Notes: a model not told the origin generated them from the sequence alone. 30,774 nt of DNA from Hypsibius dujardini (GCA_001579985.1 LRSR01007515.1:1-30774), one strand, 5' to 3'. Positions 10,305 to 20,461 are shown, counted from the first letter of the stretch. Program-made: numbers and translations.

Positions 10305-11351
10305 GGTAACTATACTGTAGACAAAAACACTCCGTCACACCGACAAAAAGTGAAAATGCGTAAATATCTACATGTCGCATTGTTTTTGTTTCTCAGGATA
10401 ACACATTCATGTCGTCGTACTTTCAACGACCGCTAGATCTGGGCGCTGATATCACTCACCACTCGTTGACCAAATACATGAACGGCCATTCCGACGTGGT
10501 GATGGGCTGCGCAGTGCTGCACGACGAAGCGCTGTACAAGCGGCTGAAATTCTTGCAAAACTCCATCGGTGCCGTGCCGTCGGCATTTGATTGCTTCTTG
10601 GTCAGCCGCGGTTTGAAGACCCTGCACATCCGGATGCGGGAGCACATGAGCAGCGGCTTAGCGGTGGCGCGGTTTTTGGAGCAGCATCCGTGTGTGGAGA
10701 AGGTCCTCCATCCAGGCCTGAAATCCCACCCGCAGTATGAGCTAATGAAGAAGCAGTGCCGCGGCGGGTACAGCGGGGTGTTTTCGTTCTACATCAAGGG
10801 CGAGCTACAGGAGGCTCGAGAGTTTTTGAAGAACTTGAAGGTTGGTTTGTTTGTTTACTGTCATTGCTGTCTTGGATTTGTGGGTACGTCTGCCTGCCTT
10901 CCGGTCTGCCTGTTTGTTTGTCTGTTCATGTGTCGGCCTAGGTATTTGTTTACCTGCCCATTTGTCTGTCCGTCTTTCTACCTGATTATTATTTGGCTAT
11001 ATGCCGGCGTATGTGTTTGTCTGTCTTGTCTGCCTGCCTGGCTGTCATCCGTTTGTGTTCATCTTCTCTTGATCCAGATTCTAAAAAGACCCGCCTTATG
11101 TTTAGATCTTCACTCTCGCCGAAAGTCTTGGCGGCTACGAAAGCTTGGCCGAACATCCCGGAATCATGACTCACGCCTCCGTGCCGGAGGATGAGCGAGC
11201 CACCTTGGGTATCAGCGACACCCTGATTCGTTTGTCGGTCGGCCTGGAAACGGTTGAAGACTTGATCGCTGACATCGATCAAGCTCTCCGCACAGCTGTC
11301 TTCCACAAATCTGACGCCGATCATCATGGGAGTGCGAAGGCGACTCTGTAA
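8651..11351 (+). CDS. CTH: cystathionine gamma-lyase
   Basis: This is a PLP-dependent enzyme of the reverse transsulfuration pathway, which cleaves cystathionine to cysteine, 2-oxobutyrate and ammonia and can also make H2S. Five exons (8651-8921, 9510-9662, 9767-10077, 10397-10840, 11106-11351) join in phase to 474 residues. Recognisable blocks are FATTAIHVG, PPISLSTTFKQ, YSRSGNPTRN, DMYGGSNRYFR, LVWLETPTNPT, TFMSSYFQRPL, the PLP lysine in LTKYMNGHSDVVMG (Lys271) and the C-terminal MTHASVP and LGISDTLIRLSVGLE. Spacing is as in the animal enzyme of about 405 residues. The protein starts with 67 extra residues before Met68, the position where usual animal enzymes begin, rich in Ser, Arg and Lys. 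The first ATG at 8651 follows an in-frame region without other ATGs. Introns 3 and 4 hold opposed tetranucleotide arrays. Confidence 0.95.
8995..9702. repeat. scattered TTGA/GATT tetranucleotide tracts in introns 1 and 2 of the lyase gene
   Basis: GATTGATT-type runs occur at about 8995-9065, 9442-9470 and 9676-9702, flanking exon 2. The same motif appears in other introns and gaps, for example about 16240-16310, 20431-20448, 23783-23802 and, on the other strand, 26161-26180. Confidence 0.7.
10192..10307. repeat. CAGG, CAAA and CAGA array in intron 3 of the lyase gene
   Basis: The array is zoned: pure GGCA units, then pure ACAA units, then about 18 pure CAGA units. Such clean blocks suggest recent slippage expansion of single unit variants. 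On the sense strand it reads CAGA. Confidence 0.9.
10888..11050. repeat. degenerate TCTG/TGCC array in intron 4 of the lyase gene
   Basis: An imperfect TCTG, TTTG and TGCC array lies in the intron 10841-11105. It is opposite in orientation to the array in intron 3, the two flanking the 444-base exon 4. Confidence 0.75.
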
Positions 11352-11492
11352 GTGTCAAGCCGAACGACCCTTCGAGGACATTACCGCAATATGCGAATAC
11401 CAGGACCACAGCGTACAGCAGCAGCCACTTTTTCTTGACCAACTGTTACAACAGCAGTAACTTGACTTCAAAAAAGCGAGATAAGATAACGT

Positions 11493-11498
11493 AATAAA
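11493..11498 (+). terminator. polyadenylation signal of the lyase gene
   Basis: Canonical AATAAA on the sense strand, 142 bases downstream of the stop codon and upstream of the inverted-repeat element. Confidence 0.5.
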
Positions 11499-11550
11499 AA
11501 CCAGATGACACATGGCGCGAAACGGCACACTTCAGGCATGAACGTCATAA

Positions 11551-11714
11551 TGTACTACTCTACTGTCGCGATTCTAACGGCCAGCTTAGCCCCGCCTTCC
11601 CCCGTGCAAGACTCTGTGACGTCACGGATTCAATTCCAGCCCGGCCAGGGCCCGGGGGTCGTAATTTACTGTTAGGGCCAAAAAAGGCCCTTAGAATCGC
11701 GACAGTACAGTACT
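11551..11714. mobile_element. short inverted-repeat element (MITE-like), about 164 bp
   Basis: The left arm 11551-11582 (CTACTGTCGCGATTCTAACG core) and the right arm 11686-11714 are inverted copies of one another. Sixteen bases are identical in the core (ACTGTCGCGATTCTAA), extending with small differences to about 29. The inside is GC-rich and has no coding capacity. A TA dinucleotide borders both ends, but a target duplication is not certain. It fits a non-autonomous DNA transposon remnant. Confidence 0.6.
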
Positions 11715-11766
11715 AAAAGTTACTCTTTCGCCGGACCGCCGACCTTGATGTGTTTCAGCGTTTCCG

Positions 11767-14700
11767 TTAACTATAAATCGAAAGCATCCGTTTATCGAAA
11801 GAGAACTCATTTTCCAGCACCGTACAGTAAAATCGTCGAACCTCTTCAAACTTCTGTATGTTCCGCACGAAAAAGTCCCCGTACCGCGGCGCCACCTTCG
11901 TGTCCGCAATGTAAATCATGTCCTTGTCGATGTAAAAGTCCAGCTCCGGTTTACACTGCAGGACTCCATTTAGCGGTGATCCATGGGTATGCACCACATT
12001 CGTCATCTTGTGCTGGAAAAAAAAATAAGTTAAGCAATATGACGGCAAAGGGAAAAAGGAACCGTAATCTGTCCATGGCTCCACCCCGTAGACGGTGAGT
12101 TACCTTGTAGGTGTACAGGTGCTGCAGCAGGACGTCGTCCTTCATGTCCAAAAATCGTGCCAGCTTTTGAATCGGCATAGAGGTGTAGAGCTTCAGGTAA
12201 CTGGGGAAGAACAACCGGACATTAGTAATCAGACAATTCCGAGAGAAGTCCGGCATCATCACATTCATAGCCGACATTCCAAAACCACCAACCTCTGAAT
12301 GGTGAAGACCATGTTTTGGGCAGCGAATTCCTTCTTCAGGATTCCCAATTGATAATTTTGAAAGTCCTAATCAAAACAGAGCCGAGTGTCAGAAAAACGG
12401 CCGTACAACATACATACGGTAACGTCAAAGGCTCAATGCTGCTTCAGATTAATTTAAAAGATTGAGACTTCAAATACCAAAACTGGGTTTTATATTTTAA
12501 ACTAAAACTTAGAATTCAAATTCGATTTAATTCAATTAACAAACTAGTTTAAAAGTTGATGCAAAACATCCAAAGTCCGATAATTATGCAAGTAAATTTG
12601 AGAAACATATTTAAAAAAAAAAATTCAGACAGAAAAGCCCGCACCTTCAGACTATTCGGCTGGATGTCATCGTAATTGGTCGCCGGTGTCACAAACTTGG
12701 GCAGGCCTTGGTTCAACAACTTCTCAAACTCCTCTTCATCACCCCTACAACAAATGAAAACCCCTATGTCAAAGGAAAGGACGCGACAAACAAAAAGCTC
12801 AGCGACGGACGTACGTCTTCTGGATCTTGTTGACACGCTCGCCAAGCTTATCCCTCAGGGAGGAGCTGATGGACTCGTCAATGTGCATCGGATGGAGGAT
12901 GAGACAGACGGCCAGACAGTTGTACATCTTGTCAATGGTCTTGTGCAGCATGTCCACCTGGTAGGTGCGGCCGCCGGTGGAGGGTGCAAACACCCCAGAG
13001 CTGCCGCGGTTAGTGGTCGGCGTGGTGGCGCGCTGCTGGTGGAGCAGCAGGTCGCAGAAGATGCGGATGGCGTCCTGGTAGCGGCGCATCATCATGTAGC
13101 ACACCCCGACGTGGTAGTAGGTGGTCACCAGACAGGCTTGCAGACCAGCCGCTTGGAGCAGGTGCTGGTCGAAAGAGATCGAATTTAAAAAACAGAACAA
13201 ATGGATTCACTCACTTTAAAAAGAAAGAGAATCGAGGCAAAAGTAAGACTGAGATTTACCGGTAAGAACTTTACTACAAGGAGGGGGGGGGGGACTTTTA
13301 AGAAGCCTGATGCCAGACCATCGTACCCACAGCCTTTGACGAATGAATCTGACGGATCATCCGACCCAAAAGCAGCATCGCACCCCCAGGCTCAGCTGAC
13401 TATCATACTCAAAGTCCCGTCGGACGATCAGTCTTGCTTGAGCATCGTACTCAATACGAAACGACCCATCGGACCCCCAGCCTCTGCTGGCAATCATACT
13501 CCATGCCTCTCGGACCCCCAGATTCTGCTGGTCATCGTACTCCATGCCCCAGCACACTGTTAGCTTTAGCTGGCTCTCGAAACTCAACGTCCCATCGGAC
13601 CCCCAGTCTCTGCTCGCCATCGTACTACATGCCCCATCGGACCCCCAGTCTCTCACCACCATACTCAACGTCCCATTGGAGTCCCAGTCTTTGCTGAGCA
13701 CCACACCCAACGTACTCTCCACCCACAAGCGCATTACCTTCTTGCCGAGCTCAACATTCTCCAGGACCTTCAATGCCGAGTGGTAATCGCCAAGCAGGCA
13801 GTGCAGTCGCATCAGACTGATCAGGCTGTAGTAGCCCAGCATCTTGTACATGGGGTGATCAGGGAAGTCACCTGTCTTTACCCTCGCGTTAGGATCGCCT
13901 AAACGCAAAATGTTATTGCAATAGGTTGCCCGAAATAGGTTGCTGCTCCCTCAAATCGTACCGCCAGCATTATAGACCGCCAGTTGCTCCTGAATCTCGC
14001 TCTTCTGCACCAGCTTCAGCCAAATGTTAGTCACAATGTTGACATTCCAAACCTGCGAAGGTACAAAGCACAGGACGTGTTAGTCAGTTGCATCTAATAA
14101 TGCTCACTGAAGACGTCCCGATCGCGAGCTCACCATGTGTGAACCTTCTGCCCTCAGCTGGTTCAGCTCAAAATTTTGCAGTTTATCCGCCTTGGCGCGA
14201 AAGGTGGAGAACTGAGTGAACTGGTACATAAACTCGTCGATGATGTCCCACACCCATTCGTTGGGCAGACCGACGTCCAACGGCTCGTCACGGTCTGCAA
14301 AGCCGCACCATTTCCAACTTTAAATCTCAAATCTTTGGAAGGAGATGCCACAACACTCACTGAGGATCGTGTCGAAGATGCTCCAGTAGTTGCCGTACGA
14401 CTGGAAGCGCTGATCAATGGTCAGTCCTTCCCGCTACAAATAAAGCGATATTCGATATTCCCGATAGCAATATTGCTTCCATAACTTAATGAAGAAAGCC
14501 TTACCGCACTTTCGTAGATATGGCGATAGTAAAGTTCCTTATACAGAAGGGTGAATATATGTTCTGGAGAAAAAAGACAACATAAGTCACTAACTCGAAT
14601 ATTTTCGAAAGTTCGGAAAAATCTCGTGGACCGTACCGGGGAGATCTCCGATAATATGTTCAACCACCTCTGGATGGGGCCACGCCCGAGTTTGATAGAA

Positions 14701-15553
14701 GATTTCGCTGAGGCCGCGGAATCTAATAAAAAGAAGCAAACATAAAACTTCGCTCCGATTTAAACACTAGCTGGAGAAATCAACGAATCGCGTGAGAAAA
14801 TTCCACGATTCGATTGAGAAAATTCAAACTATTTTTCCTGTTTAAATTATGGTTATGCAACTCGTAATTAAACAAGATGATCTACAAAAAGCAAAAACGT
14901 TTCAATGCATCAACTTTTCACGTAGTTTATTCGTGTACCTCGATTCACCCAAACGATTAAAACAGTGAAACCATCATCATTCAATATTGATCGATCAAAA
15001 TCAACAAGCTATTCATTCGGTTGATTGATCGATTCACTGCACAAAACCCCAGTGACACATCAATCAACGGATCAATCAATGCTCCCAATGCACCATTCAA
15101 GTACGACAAATCCACTCACTCTGCTTCATAAAGAACCTGCAACTTGGCGGTGTCGCGGTCTTCGATGGCGTTCTTCAAGTCAGTCAAAAAGTCCCGCACT
15201 TCATTCGGAATCTCCGAGTCTTCGTTCGCACCGAGCGGCTCACGATCCCAATGTTGCTGCTGGTAATTGTCGCGCTGCTGATTTCTCCGCTGGCCGCCTC
15301 CGCCACCTTGGTATCCCCCACCACCGCCATAACCCTCATTATTGTCATAATTTCCACCGCCGCCGCCGCCCTGGTTGTTGTACCGCTGACGTCCACCCGC
15401 CACCGAAGCGAAGGATTGATGGCCGCCGCCGCCGCCGCCGCCACGGCGATTCCGATTATCGTAATTGTCGTGCTGATACTGTAACCACACAACAAGACCC
15501 AATCAATTAGAGAAACCAATTTCGCAAAGGAAGGCCAATTGACGTACCGACAT
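11767..15553 (-). CDS. EIF3L: eukaryotic translation initiation factor 3 subunit L
   Basis: This is a PCI-domain subunit of eIF3, which helps load the 40S ribosome on mRNA. Thirteen exons join in phase to 620 residues: 15553-15548, 15478-15120, 14722-14637, 14563-14505, 14433-14361, 14294-14134, 14052-13962, 13898-13738, 13164-12815, 12744-12645, 12366-12293, 12200-12104 and 12012-11767. Diagnostic blocks are [95 protein letters not shown] and [20 protein letters not shown] near the end. Exon 1 codes only for Met-Ser. Exon 2 codes for a glycine-rich segment (about residues 8-75) with [30 protein letters not shown], which the usual 564-residue human protein lacks. The last exon ends with a divergent tail after KFEEVRR. 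Confidence 0.95.
13380..13720. repeat. degenerate 42-bp tandem repeat in eIF3L intron 8
   Basis: About six units share CCCATCGGACCCCCAG followed by a TCTCTGCT-like block and a CATCGTACTC(C/A)A(T/C)GC-like block on the plus strand, with one insertion of about 40 bases. They sit in the intron 13165-13737. Unit length is close to a multiple of three, and on the gene's sense strand the frame of exon 8 stays open through them to a stop at 13357, spelling repeats such as RDWGSDG. Protein homology shows that normal splicing skips them. Confidence 0.75.
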
Positions 15554-16121
15554 AATCCGCAGGTGTGGTAGATAGTTTTAGGGAAAAACGGCTGAGATCT
15601 CTTCAACAAGAAAATAACCTCCAGTAAAATATCCCGATTCCGAGAGAGGAGTCCTTCCCCTTTTTGCTGGATCAAATTTCAACAACTCCAAAAGAATTCG
15701 TAAAAATTTGGATGGAAGAAATTTGTAAAACAGCTGGGCTAAAAATTCTCCTTGAGCTGAGTGCCACGCTGAGGTCGCCGATTCTGATTTGGAAGTTTGC
15801 CTCCAAGCCACGCCTTCTTTCCATTGCGAGCCACGCCTGTTTGAGCACATTCGCCCGTGTCACCTGAGGGTCCAGATGAGAACAACTCAGATATCCTGAT
15901 TCGTCTTTCCGTATTTTTTTTATCCATTTGCTATTTTAAGTTTAGTTGAGTTCTGATTTCATTAGGATATCTGAGCGCCTGTGGGTAGGGTAATGGTGTA
16001 GGGGAGCATCAGGGAGATGACACTCAGTTGTGGGGGGAAATTATTTTGAGAGGTGTTGTGGAAGCCTCAAAAGGGAAGTTACATTTTCTCCGTTGCGTTG
16101 ACTGGTGTCCTGACTTGAAGT
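15554..16121. promoter_or_regulatory. head-to-head promoter region of eIF3L and the PPP1R21-like gene
   Basis: The 568 bases between two divergent start codons hold both 5' UTRs and promoters. I see no TATA box at a sensible distance on either side and no coding exon. Confidence 0.5.
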
Positions 16122-18357
16122 ATGGACAACGAGGACACGAAAAGTACGGGATCTTCATCCGAGTCGCTGGAGCAAAAGCATAATCGTCTGCTGACCGAGT
16201 TTGCAAAGGTAACGTGGCACACGACGTTTGCTGTGAGTGTTATTGATTGATTGCCGGATTGGCGAGTGATGAGGATGTTCTTTCATATATGCAGCTAATT
16301 GATTGATTAAATGAAACACAGCTTGGTTAGTTCACAACTTTCGTGGGCGACCGATTTGTCATTTTGTCAAAGAGGTTAGTTTTACTGGAATGTACTAAAA
16401 ACAAGTAACAGCCGCAGCCCGGTAGGGATTTCTAAGTACGGCTTGGCACGTACTGTAGCACTTTATTTTGATTGTCGTTTCCGTTTTGGACGATTGATTG
16501 ATGAATTATTATTTTGCATCTAGATTATTCGGTTCGTGTTTAACACGTTGATTGAGTGATTGGTTACTCACGGTTGTTAGAGCTTTATTTTCCTATCGGA
16601 AACATTAACAGATTTTATAGATATTTTCATTCCAGGTACGATCGCAGTTGACAGTCTTGAAGAGCGTAGTGGTGGAAGAGAAGAAATCCGGAACGGAGCT
16701 CAAGGTAGAATTGACAATGGATGTGACGTGATTGGGCTGCCTTCGGTGTGACAGTAATTTCGACGAAATTCTATTTTTTGCATAGGATAAAATGCGCCAA
16801 AAGGATCAAGTTATCCGCCGACTTGAGCAGGAAACGGAGAGTCTGCGATTCTGCAATGGTCAAATCCAATCGCGACTGGTTGTGCTGCAATCGGATCTGA
16901 AAGAGCGGGACGCAAAACCGCAAAAAAATGTACGTGAAAAACTTTATGAAACTGCCAATAAATAATAATGGAAACGGATTGGTTTTTCGATTCTTTCCAA
17001 GAGTCGGAAGAAAGAAGCTGCGCCACCGCCGAGCAGCGTCGAACCTTCCTCATACGCTCAAGAGCTCAATGCGGACTTTGTCCAGCTGGTCGAAATCAAT
17101 GCTCACCTTTCTAGCAAGGTACCAACTAGATCAAACCCCCGAGGGCCAGAGTGATGCACGGAAGGAATGGGTTGTGGTCTGATCGTGGCACAACGGTGTA
17201 TTGCAGCTCAGCTCTGTCCAGTCGGAGTTCGAGTCGTCAGTGACCAGTCTGGAAGCGAGGCTTCACGCGTCCGAAGCGTCCGCGAAGAAAGCCGCGGCAG
17301 AACTGCTAGACTACCGGAATATGTACGAAAGCTTGGAAAGGCGGATCAAGCTGGAGACGGACATCTCCACACAGCGAGAGGTAAGCTTGAAAAATCCAGC
17401 AGCGGATCCGGCTGTCGTTGTTGACTATTTAAGGGCTTCCTTTCAGATGGCGGAGTTGAAGTCACGCCTTCAGGACTTGACCAAGGTTAGAGTCAGTGTC
17501 CCCTTCTCTGCTTAGTAGTTAGTTCTAGTACTGGTATCGAATTTGCGGATATAGGGAGGCTTATTTTTGCGATTTAGGAGAACGACGACCTCCGCCAAGA
17601 GCGCAGTCGCGCGAGAGTGGAAATCGATGGTCTGAACCAGGTTTGAATTGAATTGAAATCTAATTTCGGATTCAGATTGTGTCTGGTGGGAAATACTTGC
17701 GAATTTCAGCCCACATGTTATTGTGCTCGTAGACAAAGATGAATTCGGTACAGCAGGCCGAGATCGTCAGACAGTTAACCCAACAGGTGGGTGGTTTTAC
17801 TATTATACGCATCTCTAGCATTGATCGTCTTTCTTTATTGAAAAACGGTAATCATCGTGGATCCCTTTTCAGATTGATTCGCAAAAAGAGCAACTTCTTC
17901 GACTGCAACACGTATGAACGAAGCGGGTTGTTTTATGAGAAGGCCCTTTATTACCATTCCTTTATCATTTTGTCACAGGAAAAGGAGAAGTTCATGATGG
18001 AAGCTCAGATGCTCAAATTCAGGAAAGACAACGTCGGCAGTGGCGATCTCACTGCGTCGGATTCCTCCGTAAACCTCGCAGAGGAGTCTGCCAGTCTAGC
18101 GGAACATTCGTCCACGCAGACAAGACTAAAGTCGCGTGTAACGACGCTTATTTCTGACTTACAATATGCAGACGGCAAGGCGTTCTACTATCAGGCTGAG
18201 GTAATACTGGAATATGAATTGTCTTCAAGACAGACATACAGGCAGACAGACAGGTAGGAAGACAGACATACAGGCAGACAGACAGGTAGGAAGACAGACA
18301 TACAGGCAGACAGACAGGTAGGAAGACAGACAGACAGACAGACAGACAGACAGGCAA

Positions 18358-18389
<32 letters not shown>

Positions 18390-18760
18390 GCAGGCAGACA
18401 GACAGGCAAAGAAGCCGGCACATATAGATATACGGGAACTCTCTTGATAACTGAGTTAATCTTACTTTGTTCCAGTGTTCCGCGCTCCATTTACGCTTAC
18501 AGCTGGCGGAAGAAGACAAGGACCAAACGAAGCTCCACCTGTCCGACGCACAACACCACATTGACGACCTCAAAAAGCAACTCGAAACGACGGTCTTGCA
18601 AACCAACGAACAGATGGGTCTTCTCAGTGAACACGTGGCGACCATGAATGAGAAGCTGCAGGACAAAACCGACGAAATCAATAACTTGAAATTTGAATTG
18701 CAGCAGGTACAGCTCCAGCCGCCATCAATGAAAGTGAAGCCCAGCAAACCTTCCCGTTAA
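16122..18760 (+). CDS. PPP1R21: PPP1R21-like coiled-coil protein lacking the central domain
   Basis: PPP1R21 is the Fy-2 subunit of the FERRY complex, a Rab5 effector that links mRNA to early endosomes. Eleven exons (16122-16208, 16636-16704, 16786-16929, 17002-17118, 17207-17380, 17447-17485, 17578-17640, 17733-17786, 17873-17911, 17979-18200, 18476-18760) join in phase to 430 residues. The N-terminal KLRAQ-type coiled coil is clear (LLTEFAKVRSQLTVLKSVV, MRQKDQVIRRLEQETESLRF). The C-terminal coiled coil is also clear (EKEKFMMEAQMLKF, ISDLQYADGKAFYYQAE, EHVATMNEKLQDKTDEINNL). The helical middle, roughly 350 residues in the human protein of about 780, is absent: exon 8 leads straight into the region homologous to the human C-terminal coil, and the intervening introns (86 and 67 bp) have no room for it. 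Confidence 0.85.
18229..18416. repeat. CAGA array with a 32-bp higher-order repeat in PPP1R21-like intron 10
   Basis: Three tandem copies of a 32-base unit, made of AGACAGACATACAGGCAGAC followed by AGACAGGTAGGA, start at about 18228 and lead into plain CAGA units. On the sense strand it reads CAGA. Confidence 0.85.
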
Positions 18761-19543
18761 ATGTCCCACCACGCCGTGTCCCAACTCCCGCAAATCCGAT
18801 TTATAGCCGTTCAGGATTGTTATCCTGATTCTTACCGGTACCATGGTGGCTCACTCCTTGCCTGTTCGGCATTTACATTATTTTTTATATCCAACTGTAC
18901 ACGCGACTCATTCTTCACGTGATTTTTGTATTTCCAACATTCGATTGAGCGGTTTTTATGTATTCCAAAGATTCAGTTTAGTTGCTTTGTTGCGGTTGTT
19001 GATGCTGTAGAGTGGCTGCGACTGCTCCATTCGATTAAAGTGCACAAGACTTGAGATCTTCGATCGCGCTCTTACTAGTACAGTAAGTGACAGGAAAACG
19101 ATGAATGTAGGGTCCGAGCGATGAGCAAAAGGGGTGAGGCAAGGGGTTAGATAAACACAATCAGTAAATCAACCAGGAAAGCTGCACCGCTTGTTCTGTG
19201 GTCACTTCAATTCATTTTAAAGTCCCCGATTGATTAGTTGACTGCGTTCAACTAACCCCCTGTCCCATCCCTTTTGCTCATCGCTCGGACCCTCCATTCA
19301 ACTTTTTCCTGTCGCTTACTGTAGTACTACACTCAAGCAGAAACTCTTCAATTCAATTCGGAATGATTTTACTTTTTAAGAAAAACCCCCGTGACTCGCA
19401 TTGTCAACTGAGGCGTCACTGTTAGAAGAATTAGAACGCAATCCGTCCAAAATGTAGCGCTTTGAAAAACCCATCATCACTTTCGTGCAAGAAAAGAAAT
19501 CCGAAACGAAAAACAGCAAATTAATCAATCAACCATACAAGGA
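18761..19543. other. tail-to-tail gap between the PPP1R21-like gene and SPCS1
   Basis: This holds the 3' UTRs of both genes. ATTAAA at 19034-19039 could serve as a weak polyadenylation signal for the PPP1R21-like gene. The inverted-repeat element at 19073-19329 fills a third of the gap. No gene is seen. Confidence 0.55.
19073..19329. mobile_element. inverted-repeat element (MITE-like), 257 bp, arms of 78 bp
   Basis: The left arm 19073-19150 and right arm 19252-19329 are reverse complements with about 10 mismatches in 78 positions by eye. The longest identical block is AGGGTCCGAGCGATGAGCAA plus AAGG. A 101-base centre has no coding capacity. Ends read TACTAGTA and, on the opposite strand, TAGTACTA, so a TA target duplication is possible. 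The structure fits a foldback or MITE-type non-autonomous DNA transposon; as RNA it would form a long hairpin. Confidence 0.75.
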
Positions 19544-19885
19544 TCATTTCTTCTTTTTCTTCTTCCCCTCCGCGGACGATTTGGCCGGCGCAGACGTCCC
19601 CTCCGCCGGCTCGTCTTCCTTCACCACCGGCTGCCATTTCAACGGATGTTTCCGGTAGGAGCCCCATGGAATGCCACAAACAAGCGCAGCGACGACACTG
19701 CCGACGCCGAGCGCGCCGACCGTGTAGGAGAACTGCTGCAGTGCGTATCCCGCGACGAATCCGACCGCGGCGAAAAATAAAATAATCCTCTGATACAGCC
19801 GTTCGGCCACTTTTTGGCCTTCATAATCCATGTAGACCCACTCGAACTTCAACCACTGCGGCAGTTTGATATCCAGGCCCAGCAT
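19544..19885 (-). CDS. SPCS1: signal peptidase complex subunit 1 (SPC12 family)
   Basis: A 113-residue membrane protein of the ER signal peptidase complex, encoded here by one coding exon. The core MDYEGQKVAERLYQRIILFF is the family signature (MDYxGQK), followed by two hydrophobic segments (about residues 33-54 and 59-80) and the conserved IPWGSYRKHPLKWQPV. The tail is acidic, then Ala-rich, and ends in KKKKKK. I start at the ATG at 19885, which lies directly after a TTGCAG acceptor; vertebrate proteins likewise have a short leader starting Met-Leu before MDYxGQK. That acceptor implies a 5'-UTR intron, perhaps from a donor at about 19983 (CGAAG then GTTTGT on the minus strand). Upstream coding sequence cannot be wholly excluded. 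The second Met (MDYEG, 19831) is an alternative start. Confidence 0.88.
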   Translation of the reverse strand: MLGLDIKLPQWLKFEWVYMDYEGQKVAERLYQRIILFFAAVGFVAGYALQQFSYTVGALGVGSVVAALVCGIPWGSYRKHPLKWQPVVKEDEPAEGTSAPAKSSAEGKKKKKK

Positions 19886-20461
19886 CTGCAATGGGGAAGA
19901 AGTTTTGTAAAATTCAGAGACGTCCTCGAAAAATATTAAAATTCCACGTTTCAGACCACCAAACGCACACACAATGCACAAACCTTCGATGGCGGGAGTT
20001 TGTTGATTTTAGATTGATGGATCGGTTCAGTGCACACAATGGAAGGAACTTGTACGAGATTGCAGCCGAGGAGAGGAGAGGAGAGAGAGGAAACTGTTCT
20101 TTGACGGAAAACGTAAACAAATTGCAATATAGAGTGAGGACCCTGGGGGGGGGCAAACTAGGAAAGTAGGCGGGCCGGGCCAATCGGAAAGCGTTGCCTG
20201 GGGTCTATCGCCACGAGTTTGTTTTGTGTCTGACGTGTGTGACGTGGCTCCTTCCTTGTTCATGCATGGAATGGTTAAAGAATTTTAAATTTTGTTTCGC
20301 GAAAAGAATGTGGTATTGATTTGGTCTGCCTCATTTATGGTTTTAGATAAAAAATTTTATCCGTCCCGTTTTCATCGTGGGTCGTTTCATAAGACCGCAT
20401 AGTTTGATTACTATTTGCACCTCATCATCGGATTGATTGATTGATTGTCTCAGGCGTGATC
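19886..20461. promoter_or_regulatory. head-to-head promoter region of SPCS1 and GMPPB
   Basis: 576 bases separate the two divergent start codons. They include a probable 5'-UTR intron of SPCS1 and a short GATT run just before the GMPPB ATG. No TATA box is evident. Confidence 0.5.

Larger units (their letters stand above)
11352..11766. other. tail-to-tail gap between cystathionine gamma-lyase and eIF3L
   Basis: This holds both 3' UTRs. AATAAA at 11493-11498, about 140 bases past the lyase stop, is a likely polyadenylation signal for that gene. The right half is occupied by the inverted-repeat element at 11551-11714. Confidence 0.6.

Noticed and set aside
12676-13188. 170-residue plus-strand frame
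   Set aside because: It is the antisense shadow of eIF3L exons 9 and 10, whose protein homology is unambiguous.
13201-13786. Plus-strand proline/serine-rich repeated frames
   Set aside because: They are the antisense reading of the 42-bp tandem repeat inside the eIF3L intron.
15025-15510. 161-residue plus-strand frame rich in Arg and His
   Set aside because: It is the reverse strand of the glycine-rich eIF3L exon 2.
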